A stretch of 64,000 nt of DNA from an uncultured Candidatus Melainabacteria bacterium (lineage in GTDB: Bacteria; Cyanobacteriota; Vampirovibrionia; Gastranaerophilales; Gastranaerophilaceae), in the NCBI GenBank assembly GCA_932182025.1, contig CAKNXK010000027.1:124001-188000 (forward strand), read 5' to 3'. Below the pieces are notes generated by a model. The model was not told where the DNA came from. It did no database searches and saw nothing but the letters and a program-made list of their open reading frames with translations. The translations under genes were made by a program, and so were the position numbers. How positions within the stretch are numbered: the stretch's first letter is position 1; every line of letters begins with the position of its first letter. Shown here piece by piece: positions 41,977 through 49,458 of the stretch.

Positions 41977-42354
41977 ATGTTAAAACAAATTTTTGATTTT
42001 ATCCGAGGGCTTTCAATCCTTATATGTTTTTATGTTTTAAGCCTTTTTATTGTAAAAGCTTTTCACATAATGTTACCGCCTGCAATTCTAGGTTTGGTTC
42101 TTTTTGCTGCAGCTTTGGCTATTGGGATTATAAAAGAAGAATGGATTGCTGATGTTTCTAATTTCTTAATAAAGAATATGGCAATGTTTATTGTTCCTTT
42201 TATGGGCGGGTTGATTGTTTACAAATCACTGCTAATTAAAAATCTATTTGTTATATTGTTTGTAATTTTTATTACAACAACTCTTTTAATTATAATTACA
42301 GGATTATTTGTCGATTATGGATTAAGACTGATGAGGAAATTCAAACATGAGTAA
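41977..42354 (+). CDS. lrgA: CidA/LrgA-family holin-like membrane protein
   Basis: 125 aa with four predicted membrane segments. ICFYVLSLFIVKAFHIMLPP AILGLVLF and the charged loop GIIKEEWIADVSNFLI match the LrgA family. Works with LrgB in murein hydrolase control or in pyruvate/glycolate transport. No Shine-Dalgarno: extended -10 TGC-TATTAT ends 6 nt before ATG, so probably leaderless. Overlaps lrgB by 8 bp. Confidence 0.88.
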   Translation: MLKQIFDFIRGLSILICFYVLSLFIVKAFHIMLPPAILGLVLFAAALAIGIIKEEWIADVSNFLIKNMAMFIVPFMGGLIVYKSLLIKNLFVILFVIFITTTLLIIITGLFVDYGLRLMRKFKHE

Positions 42355-43021
42355 TTTTTTCGGATTTGTAATTACAGTCCTTTTCTATAAAATAGCAGAA
42401 CGTTTAAAATGGACAAAGCTTCCGCCAATAGTTATTGCCGGTGCAGCTATAATATTTTTGTTGGAATTTTGCCATATTGATTTTGAGGTTTATAACAAAA
42501 GTGCTTCTTATCTGACATTGTTGTTAATGCCTGCAACAATTGCTTTGGGGTATCCGATTTATAAAAATATCGAACTCTTAAAACATAATAAAAGAATTAT
42601 CTATACTGCATTTGTTGTTGTTACCGTTTTGGCAATAGCTTTAACTTATATAATTGCTAAAATTTGTCATGCGGATTTGTGCGTAATTGAATCAATGCTT
42701 CCTAAATCAGTAACTGCACCGATTGCTGTAGAAATCTCTAAGAATATTGGAGGAATTCCTGAATTAACTGCCTGCGTTGTAGTTTTGACAGGAGTTTTTG
42801 GAGGCATGTTCGGTCATAAGATTTTAGAATTTATTAAAGTCAAAAACGATATCGCCATAGGACTTTCTATCGGCGCTGCAAGTCATGTTGTAGGAACTTC
42901 TTGCTGTGTAGAAAAAGGCAATGAAAAACAAGTTGTTATGGCATCTGTTGCTCTTGTAATCGTAGGAATTTTGACTGCGGTTATTGCACCATTGTTTTTA
43001 TTTGCGTTGAAGTTAAGCTGA
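42347..43021 (+). CDS. lrgB: LrgB-family membrane protein
   Basis: 224 aa, multi-pass. MLPKSVTAPIAVEISKNIGG and GIPELTACVVVLTGVFGGMF are the family signature, with GAASHVVGTSCCVEKGNEKQ late. Partner of LrgA; in cyanobacterial and plant relatives the fused pair is PLGG1, a glycolate/glycerate transporter. Starts within lrgA. Strong terminator 5 bp downstream. Confidence 0.92.
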   Translation: MSNFFGFVITVLFYKIAERLKWTKLPPIVIAGAAIIFLLEFCHIDFEVYNKSASYLTLLLMPATIALGYPIYKNIELLKHNKRIIYTAFVVVTVLAIALTYIIAKICHADLCVIESMLPKSVTAPIAVEISKNIGGIPELTACVVVLTGVFGGMFGHKILEFIKVKNDIAIGLSIGAASHVVGTSCCVEKGNEKQVVMASVALVIVGILTAVIAPLFLFALKLS

Positions 43022-43026
43022 ATATA

Positions 43027-43058
43027 AAAAGGCAGATGATTTTTTCATCTGCCTTTTT
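43027..43058. terminator. Terminator between lrgB and the Spy-like gene
   Basis: GGCAGATGA and TCATCTGCC form a 9-bp perfect stem with A-run before and T-run after, so it can work in both directions. Confidence 0.88.
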
Positions 43059-43064
43059 TATTAG

Positions 43065-43520
43065 TTATTTCTTGTCTGGAGCTTGATGAAGTCTTTTGTG
43101 GTCATGGTCTTTTCTATGTTTTTCGAATTTTTGTTTGCGTTCGGCTTTGATTTGTTCTAATTTTTTTAATTGTTTATCTGTTAGAATTGCTTCGAATTCT
43201 TTTTTGTTTTGTTCACGCAAGTTTTTTAGCTGACTACGCAATTCTTGAACTTCTTTTTCTTTTTGTTTTAACTGTTCTACAATTGGTTTTGCAGTTTCCA
43301 TTTGTTTTTCTCTAAGTTGTTTTGCTTGCTCTTTTTGTTTGGCAGTTAACCCAAGTTCATCTTCAAGTTTTTGAAAATTGCATTTTGGTTTGTGCATTTC
43401 TTTTGGTCTTTCTACTTTAGCCGGACAAGTTGCTGTATCCGGAGTTACACAATCTTCTGCAAATGCTTGAGTTGAACAAGTCATGGCTACGATACCTGCC
43501 AAAATTAATAATTTTTTCAT
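43065..43520 (-). CDS. Spy/CpxP-like periplasmic protein
   Basis: 151 aa from ATG 43520 (AAAGGA 8 nt upstream). Signal peptide MKKLLILAGIVAMTCSTQAF ending at AED. Two LTxxQ motifs, LTAKQKEQAKQL and LTDKQLKKLEQI, frame a long charged coil, the hallmark of Spy and CpxP chaperones. Four cysteines at the mature N-terminus and a histidine-rich tail (KHRKDHDHKRLHQ) could bind metal. Role as a periplasmic stress or metal-responsive chaperone is inference. Confidence 0.78.
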   Translation of the reverse strand: MKKLLILAGIVAMTCSTQAFAEDCVTPDTATCPAKVERPKEMHKPKCNFQKLEDELGLTAKQKEQAKQLREKQMETAKPIVEQLKQKEKEVQELRSQLKNLREQNKKEFEAILTDKQLKKLEQIKAERKQKFEKHRKDHDHKRLHQAPDKK

Positions 43521-43621
43521 TTCTAAATCCTTTCTTTTTATCTTTTGATATATCCTACGCATATAAAACGATTTAGAAATTTTATTGTTCATTGTTTGTT
43601 TTAAAAATCTTTTTCAAACTA

Positions 43622-43648
43622 AAAAAGAGCCCTTTCGGACTCTTTTTA
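43622..43648 (-). terminator. Terminator of tRNA-Ser
   Basis: On the minus strand AAGAGTCC-GAAA-GGGCTCTT followed by a T-run, directly after the encoded CCA of the tRNA. Looks bidirectional. Confidence 0.85.
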
Positions 43649-43650
43649 AA

Positions 43651-43740
43651 TGGAGGAGGAGGTGGGATTCGAACCCACGGAACACTCGCATGTTCGACGG
43701 TTTTCAAGACCGCTCCAATCAACCGCTCTGGCACTCCTCC
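43651..43740 (-). tRNA. tRNA-Ser (anticodon UGA)
   Basis: 90 nt on the minus strand. Acceptor GGAGGAG pairs with CTCCTCC; anticodon loop CTTGAAAA gives UGA; a long variable arm (GAACATGCGAGTGTTC) follows; T arm GTGGGTTCGAATCCCAC; the CCA end is encoded. The base before CCA is U, where serine tRNAs usually have G, so the exact acceptor pairing deserves a check. Reads UCA codons. Plus-strand frames across it are artefacts. Confidence 0.93.
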
Positions 43741-43838
43741 GAAGTGCTTTGCAAGATTGCTCTACTATAATAACCAAAAAATATTTTATTGTAAACCCCC
43801 TTTTTTCATTGTATAATTTTCTTGGGGATTAAAAGAAT

Positions 43839-44447
43839 ATGTTTGATTATGTAAAAGGGCTATTAACAGATAAAAGAAAAACCTCCAAAGGTGCTTTTAT
43901 TACTATTGAAGCTGTTGGTGTAGGCTATTTATTGGAAGTTACCGAACAGGACTTTATTAATTTTAATTCCTCAGAAGAGATTGTTCAGAAATTTTATACA
44001 TCTCTTATGCATCGTGAAGACGCAATGAACCTTTATGGTTTTTCAAACAAAGAAACTCGTGATATTTTCCAAATTCTTTTATCTGTTTCAGGTGTTGGTG
44101 CAAAAATGGCAATTGCACTGTTAAACGAGTTTGATGCTTGTGATTTAATTTCTTTTGTTATTGACGGGAATTTTAAAGAACTTACCCGCGCAAAAGGTGT
44201 TGGACCAAAGCTTGCACAAAAAATTATTCTTGAACTAAAAGATAAATTAATGAAAACAGAACTTCCAAAATCAAGCGGAACATTGCCTCAAAATCAGGCA
44301 ATATCGGATGCGCAATCAATAATGCTTTCTTTAGGATATGATAATAAAGAGATTGAGGATGCGCTTACAAAAGTTATTTCGACAGTAGAAGACTCTTCAA
44401 ATCCGGAAGAAATTTTAAGAAAGGCGCTTACATGTTTATCAATGTAA
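43839..44447 (+). CDS. ruvA: Holliday junction DNA helicase subunit RuvA
   Basis: 202 aa, usual size. N-terminal OB fold (YVKGLLTDKRKTSKGAFITI), helix-hairpin-helix pairs (ILLSVSGVGAKMAIALLNEF, LTRAKGVGPKLAQKIILELK) and a C-terminal domain III that contacts RuvB (SDAQSIMLSLGYDNKEIEDA). Binds Holliday junctions as a tetramer. Preceded by GGGGAT and TATAAT 22 bp upstream. Confidence 0.96.
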   Translation: MFDYVKGLLTDKRKTSKGAFITIEAVGVGYLLEVTEQDFINFNSSEEIVQKFYTSLMHREDAMNLYGFSNKETRDIFQILLSVSGVGAKMAIALLNEFDACDLISFVIDGNFKELTRAKGVGPKLAQKIILELKDKLMKTELPKSSGTLPQNQAISDAQSIMLSLGYDNKEIEDALTKVISTVEDSSNPEEILRKALTCLSM

Positions 44448-44525
44448 ATTATTGTAAAATTTGTTTAAAATCGCGCAATTTTTATTTTGAGGAGTTTTGA
44501 TATAAGTGAATGAAAAGGGTTGTGT

Positions 44526-46106
44526 ATGAACTTTAATATTCCTCAATTTAATATCAATATTCCAAAAGTTGCTTTTAAAGGTAACGACAATAAGACTTTA
44601 ACCCCAAAAACTCCAGCTATTCCAAATGATACGTTTGAAATGTCCGTAGGCTACGTGAACGATACTCACGGGCAGACAAATAATATGATGCGTATTTTAT
44701 CAGGCTTGAAGGGTGATTTGAAACTTTCTGCGGGTGATAATGATATCGGTGATGAAAAAAATAAGGCTGTTCATAAAGCTACAGCAATGTTTTTGAACCT
44801 TGCCGATATAAAAGCTACTGCATTTGGTAACCACGATTTGGATACAACTCAGGCAGATTTTATTGATACAAAAAATAATGATATGAAAACCAAAGTTCTT
44901 GCCGCTAACTTCAAAAAGGTAGATGACTGGGAGGATTTGGATGACAATCTTGAACAGTATGGCAGATATGATATGGAAAGCGAGCTTGACGGTTCAACTA
45001 TTGTAGAGGTTAAAGGTGAAAAAATCGGGCTTGTAGGTGCTTCTCCGATTGATATGTTTGAACGTGCAACCCACCCTGCGTATCACACAGATTGCTATGT
45101 AGATGAACTTGAAGATACGATTGAAGATATTCAGGAAGAAGTTGATGACCTGAAAGAAAAAGGAGTTAATAAAATCTTCCTCCTTTCACATTTGGGTCAT
45201 GAAAGAGATAAAATAGTTGCTCAAAACACTGACGGAATTGATGTTATAATTGGCGGTCACACTCATGAATTAATCAGAGATATCAAAGAAGGTAAAAATT
45301 TATTTTATTCAAAATCGGGTGAACCAGTTATTATGACAGAAGCAGGGCGTGACGGTGCTTATTTTGGTCAGCTTAATTTAACTTTTGATAAAGATGGTAT
45401 TATTACAAAAGCTCAAAACAATATAGCTGAGACAAGACTTTTTAATAAAAACATGATTAATCAATATATCTTTGATGATATCTTAGGTAAACCTGAAAAA
45501 GTAGGATTTATAAAGGATGCACCAGCTCCTCCGACAACATTGATTGAGGAAAATCCGCATGCAAATTTTGTATGTGATGCAATGAAGAGTATTACAAACT
45601 CTGAAGTTGCGATTTGGAATAACGCAGGCATCAGAAACTTCTTCCACGAAGGAGCAATTGACTCAAGAGATATTAAAGATATAGCACCTTTCTTTGATAG
45701 AATTTCTGTTGCGAATGTTTCTGAAAAAGCTATTGTAGATATGTTCAAAGATAATATTAAAACAACTTATCAAACACCGGGTTATAAACCGGGATTGATA
45801 GCTGTATCGGGTTTGCAATATGGTGTTGATGCCCGTAAACAAGAGCTTACTTTTATGAAGTATATTGATAACGATGGCAATGAAACAGTTATAGATATAG
45901 ATAATCCTAGGGTAGATAAGACTTACAAACTGGTTACGGATGAATTTATGATGTCACATGGTGCAGACTTCCCGATTTTGTGCAAAGCGGAAGATTGTAT
46001 TGAAATCTATCCTTATGACAAAGATGTAATGACTTGCCAATATATTAAAGAGCTCAATAAGCCAATCTTGATTAATCAAACAGGAAGAATTGTTTTTGAG
46101 AGATAG
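44526..46106 (+). CDS. 5'-nucleotidase/metallophosphoesterase-like protein with N-terminal FKG motif
   Basis: 526 aa from ATG 44526 (AAAAGGG upstream). The N-terminus is not a signal peptide but carries VAFKGNDNK (about 15-23), matching the shared motif. Metallophosphoesterase motifs follow: YVNDTHGQTNNM, AGDNDIG, AFGNHDLD, LLSHLGHERD and GGHTHELIRD. A 5'-nucleotidase C-terminal domain follows (ENPHANFVCDAMKSITNSEV, NAGIRNFFHEGAIDSRDI). Relatives such as UshA are periplasmic; the missing signal peptide here is notable. Likely hydrolyses nucleotides or sugar nucleotides. Confidence 0.85.
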   Translation: MNFNIPQFNINIPKVAFKGNDNKTLTPKTPAIPNDTFEMSVGYVNDTHGQTNNMMRILSGLKGDLKLSAGDNDIGDEKNKAVHKATAMFLNLADIKATAFGNHDLDTTQADFIDTKNNDMKTKVLAANFKKVDDWEDLDDNLEQYGRYDMESELDGSTIVEVKGEKIGLVGASPIDMFERATHPAYHTDCYVDELEDTIEDIQEEVDDLKEKGVNKIFLLSHLGHERDKIVAQNTDGIDVIIGGHTHELIRDIKEGKNLFYSKSGEPVIMTEAGRDGAYFGQLNLTFDKDGIITKAQNNIAETRLFNKNMINQYIFDDILGKPEKVGFIKDAPAPPTTLIEENPHANFVCDAMKSITNSEVAIWNNAGIRNFFHEGAIDSRDIKDIAPFFDRISVANVSEKAIVDMFKDNIKTTYQTPGYKPGLIAVSGLQYGVDARKQELTFMKYIDNDGNETVIDIDNPRVDKTYKLVTDEFMMSHGADFPILCKAEDCIEIYPYDKDVMTCQYIKELNKPILINQTGRIVFER

Positions 46107-46114
46107 GGGTAAAT

Positions 46115-46339
46115 TTAGTTTTCTTCATTTTCAAAAGCAAATAAATCTCTAACAGGCATATTCATTGAGTCTGCAATTGCCTTGATCTTACTTAAGGTAA
46201 TATCAGTTTTCACGATTTCAACAAGACTTACCATTGCCCTTGAAATATCCTCATTTGCAATATCATCTTGAGTCAAACCCAGTTCTTTTCTGAGTTTTTT
46301 TAAATGATTTGCAAATTTTTGTAAATATTCCTTGTTCAT
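46115..46339 (-). CDS. XRE-family regulator, sister of the one at 46739
   Basis: 74 aa. Helix-turn-helix FANHLKKLRKELGLTQDDIA with DISRAMVSLVEIVKTDITLS, ending in a phenylalanine-rich tail (VRDLFAFENEEN). About two-thirds identical to the XRE at 46739-46954. The two flank one HAD gene, and each has two copies of the same operator upstream. Probably autoregulated and able to bind the other's sites. Confidence 0.85.
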   Translation of the reverse strand: MNKEYLQKFANHLKKLRKELGLTQDDIANEDISRAMVSLVEIVKTDITLSKIKAIADSMNMPVRDLFAFENEEN

Positions 46340-46360
46340 ATCTCAATTGTTAGCTATACT
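46332..46360 (+). promoter_or_regulatory. Promoter of the HAD gene, overlapped by operator 1
   Basis: TTGTTC (46332-46337), 17-bp spacer, TATACT (46355-46360). Operator copy 1 (46350-46365) covers the -10. Confidence 0.5.
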
Positions 46361-46390
46361 AGCAAAGGGTACAACTAGTAGGACTAGCAA
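46350..46390. promoter_or_regulatory. Two operator copies upstream of XRE-1 and the HAD gene
   Basis: TTAGCTATACTAGCAA (46350-46365) and CTAGTAGGACTAGCAA (46375-46390), consensus YTARNNNNACTAGYAA, start-to-start spacing 25 bp. The same pair recurs at 46965-47005 with the same spacing. Confidence 0.65.
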
Positions 46391-46393
46391 TTT

Positions 46394-46738
46394 ATGGGAA
46401 AGTGTTATCGTAAAACAATTTTAATTGATTTAGATGGTGTTATAAATGAATACAAAGGAAACTTTGATGAAAATTTTATACCTAAAATAAGAGCGGGAGC
46501 CGATGTTTTTATTAAAAAACTGGCTGATAAATATGAAATTAAGTTATTTACAACAAGAAATCGTCTACTTGCTGCCAAGTGGTTGATTGATAATAATATT
46601 GATTGCTATTTCTCTGATATAACAAATGTAAAAGAGCCAGCGTGGTTAATGATAGATGATAGATGTTTAAATTTTAAAGGTGATTATTATGCAACTTATA
46701 TTGAAATAGAAAAATTTCAAGCTTGGTTTAAAAAATAA
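46394..46738 (+). CDS. HAD-superfamily phosphatase (5'-deoxyribonucleotidase-like)
   Basis: 114 aa. HAD motif I ILIDLDGVINEYKG, motif II LFTTRNRLLAAKWLI and motif III/IV EPAWLMIDDRCLNFKGDYY are all present, without a cap domain. Small capless HAD enzymes of this kind are often nucleotidases encoded by phages and mobile modules. It stands between two sister XRE genes; its promoter is covered by their operator. No Shine-Dalgarno is seen. Confidence 0.75.
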   Translation: MGKCYRKTILIDLDGVINEYKGNFDENFIPKIRAGADVFIKKLADKYEIKLFTTRNRLLAAKWLIDNNIDCYFSDITNVKEPAWLMIDDRCLNFKGDYYATYIEIEKFQAWFKK

Positions 46739-46954
46739 TTATTTTTCAAATTCAAATAAATCTTTGACCTTAATTCCCATTGAATCTGCAATTGCTTTAG
46801 CTGTTGAAATTGTTAAATCAGTTTTAACAATTTCAATTAAACTTATCATTGAGCGGGAAACATGGTCAGATTCTAAGTCTTCTTGGGTTAAACCACGTTC
46901 TTTTCTCAGCTTCTTTAAATGATCTGCAAATTGTCTAAGATATTCTTCGTTCAC
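46739..46954 (-). CDS. XRE-family regulator, sister of the one at 46115
   Basis: 71 aa with a GTG start. Helix-turn-helix FADHLKKLRKERGLTQEDLE and VSRSMISLIEIVKTDLTIST, tail VKDLFEFEK. Its stop directly follows the stop of the convergent HAD gene. Tandem duplication with divergence of the 46115 gene, with operators duplicated as well. Confidence 0.85.
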   Translation of the reverse strand: MNEEYLRQFADHLKKLRKERGLTQEDLESDHVSRSMISLIEIVKTDLTISTAKAIADSMGIKVKDLFEFEK

Positions 46955-46964
46955 ACAATTATTG

Positions 46965-47005
46965 TTAGTGTTACTAGTAAAATCTACAACTAATCACACT
47001 AGCAA
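46965..47005. promoter_or_regulatory. Two operator copies upstream of XRE-2
   Basis: TTAGTGTTACTAGTAA (46965-46980) and CTAATCACACTAGCAA (46990-47005), 25 bp apart as at 46350-46390. On the minus strand TTGTA-N17-TAACAA recurs at both loci, suggesting the XRE promoters lie between or over the operators. Confidence 0.6.
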
Positions 47006-47084
47006 GTATGGATATGTAAATCAAAAAGTATAAAAAAATTTTTTATATTATAATATAATCAGCCCAAAACATAAGGAGAACATT

Positions 47085-47333
47085 ATGGTTCAAAATTTTA
47101 ACACACCTCAAAAAACAAGACAGGCTGTAATCTTATTTTTAAAAGGCTCTGCAACACCTGTTGTAATGTATTTTGACAATCCTCAGGCTGTTTATGCTGA
47201 ATTAAAACAATTAATGAAAAGCCCTACTCCTGTTCTTGTTGAAAAAGAACCAATCGGTCCTATTAAGAAACTTTGTTTTGTTTCAACTCAAATGGCAGGA
47301 TTAGTATTACAAGAGGAGCCTTATGCACAGTAA
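47085..47333 (+). CDS. Hypothetical 82-aa protein upstream of yceD
   Basis: AAGGAG supports the start. Compact alpha/beta protein: QAVILFLKGSATPVVMYFDN, then YAELKQLMKSPTPVLVEKEP, KLCFVSTQMAGLVLQ. It may bind a small ligand or act as a subunit. No signal peptide. The yceD start lies inside its last codons (11-bp overlap), so it is in the yceD-rpmF-plsX group. Not recognised. Confidence 0.6.
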   Translation: MVQNFNTPQKTRQAVILFLKGSATPVVMYFDNPQAVYAELKQLMKSPTPVLVEKEPIGPIKKLCFVSTQMAGLVLQEEPYAQ

Positions 47334-47817
47334 AGTTCTTATTGAAGATATTGAAAGAGAACCGGATAAAATTCTTCATTACGAATTTGACGAATTTATG
47401 GAAGAATTTGGCTGCAATATAAAAGCTGATTTGGAGTTTGAGTCTCTGGGTGATTATATTGAGGTTTATGGTGATGCACAAGGTAAGATTAAGCTTACAT
47501 GTGATAGATGTTTGACAGAATTCAATTATGATTTAGATATTGATATTGAAGAAACCTATGCAAAACATTCGCTTCAAGAAGAATATGGAACAGAGCTGGA
47601 ACTTAGCGGTGGTGAGTTTGTTACCGATTTGAACGGCGAAAAAGAAATTGATGTTTATGACTTATTGTATCAATCTGTAATATTAGCTTTACCAAATAAA
47701 AAGGTTTGTGGTATAAATTGTAATGAAGGAATGTTTGTATCTGATGAAAATATGAAAATCCACGATGAAAGAATGGATGTTTTTAAAAACATTAAGATAG
47801 AACGTCAAGAAAATTAA
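47323..47817 (+). CDS. yceD: DUF177/YceD family protein
   Basis: 164 aa. The CDRCL-type motif in IKLTCDRCLTEFNYDLDIDI and the later CGINCNEG-like C-terminal cysteine pair (KKVCGINCNEGMFV) mark the YceD family, which in E. coli and plants affects 23S rRNA accumulation. Upstream of rpmF in most bacteria, as here. GAGGAG Shine-Dalgarno inside the preceding gene. Confidence 0.9.
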   Translation: MHSKVLIEDIEREPDKILHYEFDEFMEEFGCNIKADLEFESLGDYIEVYGDAQGKIKLTCDRCLTEFNYDLDIDIEETYAKHSLQEEYGTELELSGGEFVTDLNGEKEIDVYDLLYQSVILALPNKKVCGINCNEGMFVSDENMKIHDERMDVFKNIKIERQEN

Positions 47818-47883
47818 CCCAAAATATAAATAGTACAATAATATTGTGAAATGACAATATAATTTAAAAAGGAGATAATAAAA

Positions 47884-48201
47884 ATGGCAGTACCAAAGAA
47901 AAGAACAGGGCATAGCGCTCAAGGAAAAAGAAGATCAAATTGGAAAGCAACAAAACCAACTACAGTTAAATGTCCTAACTGTGGGGCAGTTGCTTTAGCT
48001 CACACTGTATGTACAGCTTGTGGAACATACAAAGGCAAAGCAGTTTCTAAAAAAGGTGAAGTTGCAGTTGAAGAAGCAAAAGTTGAAGAAGTAAAAGAAA
48101 CTAAAAAAGCTAAAAAATCAACAAAAAAAGTAGAAGAAGTTGAAGCTCCTGTAGAAGAAGCTAAAGCTGAAGAAGTTGTTGAAGAAAAAACAGAAGAATA
48201 G
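47884..48201 (+). CDS. rpmF: 50S ribosomal protein L32 with long acidic/basic tail
   Basis: 105 aa. The first 60 residues are normal L32: MAVPKKRTGHSAQGKRRSN W, zinc pairs CPNCGA and CTACGTYKG. Residues 61-105 are an added low-complexity tail of Glu, Lys, Ala and Val (VEEAKVEEVKETKKAKKSTK), where other L32 proteins end near 57-60. AAAGGAG precedes the start. The tail's role is unknown; it may bind RNA or be disordered. Confidence 0.93.
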   Translation: MAVPKKRTGHSAQGKRRSNWKATKPTTVKCPNCGAVALAHTVCTACGTYKGKAVSKKGEVAVEEAKVEEVKETKKAKKSTKKVEEVEAPVEEAKAEEVVEEKTEE

Positions 48202-48257
48202 TGTTAACTAGCGATGAGGGGTTAGACCTGCTCAAAGCGAGTAAGCAAGATATTACA

Positions 48258-48279
48258 ATGGTGCGGTTCGCCGCACCAT
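48258..48279 (+). terminator. UUCG hairpin between rpmF and plsX
   Basis: ATGGTGCGG-TTCG-CCGCACCAT, a 9-bp perfect stem with a stable tetraloop. The following bases are ATTATAATAG, not a T-run, so it may be a weak terminator or a processing/stability element. Confidence 0.5.
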
Positions 48280-48307
48280 ATTATAATAGATAAAGGGATG
48301 AGTTAAA

Positions 48308-49360
48308 ATGACAAGAATAGCTGTTGATGCGATGGGCGGCGATCATGCGCCATTTGAAATAGTTGCAGGTGCGGTATGGGCTGCTGCAGAATACGGTGTA
48401 GCTTTAGAATTAGTTGGAAAACAAGACCAAATTGAACAGTGTCTTGATACTATTCAGAGCGAAGGTTTTCTTTCTGATTGCGGTAAAGCAGGAAGAAAAA
48501 GAAGAGTAAAAGTTGATGTTAAATCTTTGGACATCAAGATTACTCATGCTTCTGAAATTATCGAAATGGGTGAAGCTCCGGGACAAGCTATTCGTAAAAA
48601 GAAAAACTCTTCAATCGTTTTAACTGTTAACTCAGTTGCGACAGGCAGTTCAGAAGCTCTTGTTGCAGCAGGTTCAACAGGTGCAGCTATGGCATCAAGC
48701 TTATTTGGTTTAGGTAGAATTCAAGGTATTGACAGACCTGCAATTGCGGTTACTTTACCTACTATGAAAAAACCAATTGTTGTTATTGACGGTGGTGCTA
48801 ACAGTAACTGTACTCCTCAAATGTTGAAACAGTTTGCTATTATGGGCAGAACTTTTTCTGAAAAAGTTTTGGGTATTGAAAACCCTCGTGTTGGTGTTTT
48901 GAATATCGGTGAAGAAGCAGGTAAAGGTAACGAACTAGCTCAAGCTACTTATAATTTATTAGAAGAAGAAAAAGAAAAATTCAATTTCATGGGTAACGTT
49001 GAGGGTAGAGAATTATTCCTTAACCACTGTGATGTTGTAGTTTGTGATGGTTTTGTAGGTAATGTTGTATTGAAGGTTACAGAAGGTACTTCATCATTAT
49101 TATTCAAAATGATTAAAGAACAATTTAAATCAGACTTGTTGGGTATGATTATTGGTACTTTAGCAAAACCGTTTATGAAAAGAATTTACGAAAAAATTAA
49201 CTATGAAGAATTTGGCGGATGCTTGCTACTGGGTGTTAAAGGGATTACGGTAATCTCTCACGGAAGAAGCAAAGCGTATGCGATTAAGAACGCCGTTCGA
49301 GTTGCAAAAGAAGCTGTTGTTAAGGGTGTTAACAGTCAGATTGCAGAAAGTCTTTCATAA
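48308..49360 (+). CDS. plsX: Phosphate acyltransferase PlsX
   Basis: 350 aa. IAVDAMGGDHAPFEIVAGAV, SEALVAAGSTGAAMASSLFG, GRIQGIDRPAIAVTLPT and VVIDGGANSNCTPQMLKQFA are family motifs. Makes acyl-phosphate from acyl-ACP for PlsY. Heads the fab cluster; terminator follows before fabH. A short insertion around residues 58-66 (KAGRKRR) is basic. Confidence 0.96.
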   Translation: MTRIAVDAMGGDHAPFEIVAGAVWAAAEYGVALELVGKQDQIEQCLDTIQSEGFLSDCGKAGRKRRVKVDVKSLDIKITHASEIIEMGEAPGQAIRKKKNSSIVLTVNSVATGSSEALVAAGSTGAAMASSLFGLGRIQGIDRPAIAVTLPTMKKPIVVIDGGANSNCTPQMLKQFAIMGRTFSEKVLGIENPRVGVLNIGEEAGKGNELAQATYNLLEEEKEKFNFMGNVEGRELFLNHCDVVVCDGFVGNVVLKVTEGTSSLLFKMIKEQFKSDLLGMIIGTLAKPFMKRIYEKINYEEFGGCLLLGVKGITVISHGRSKAYAIKNAVRVAKEAVVKGVNSQIAESLS

Positions 49361-49361
49361 T

Positions 49362-49392
49362 AAAACGGGGCGGTTACAATCGCCCCGTTTTT
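49362..49392 (+). terminator. Terminator after plsX
   Basis: CGGGGCG and CGCCCCG form a GC-rich 7-bp stem with flanking A-run and T-run, 2 bp after plsX. Confidence 0.9.
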
Positions 49393-49458
49393 GTTACAAT
49401 TCGTTACTTTCAACTGTGTTATACTGTTGATGGACAATAGAATGGGAGTGATAAATAA

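Noticed and set aside
41977..43021. lrgAB as phage holin genes
   Set aside because: Both match the chromosomal LrgA/LrgB families and stand together in the usual order.
43585..43832. Three plus-strand reading frames of 60-74 codons
   Set aside because: They run antisense across tRNA-Ser and its terminator. The RSNQPLWH-type peptide is a known kind of misannotation over serine tRNAs.
44508..44528. GTG-started 7-codon leader ending in ATGA overlap with the nucleotidase gene
   Set aside because: Too short to judge; the GGAG is 11 nt away and nothing else supports it.
46115..46954. Prophage remnant around the two XRE genes and the HAD gene
   Set aside because: No integrase, structural or lysis gene nearby; three small genes alone do not make a prophage.
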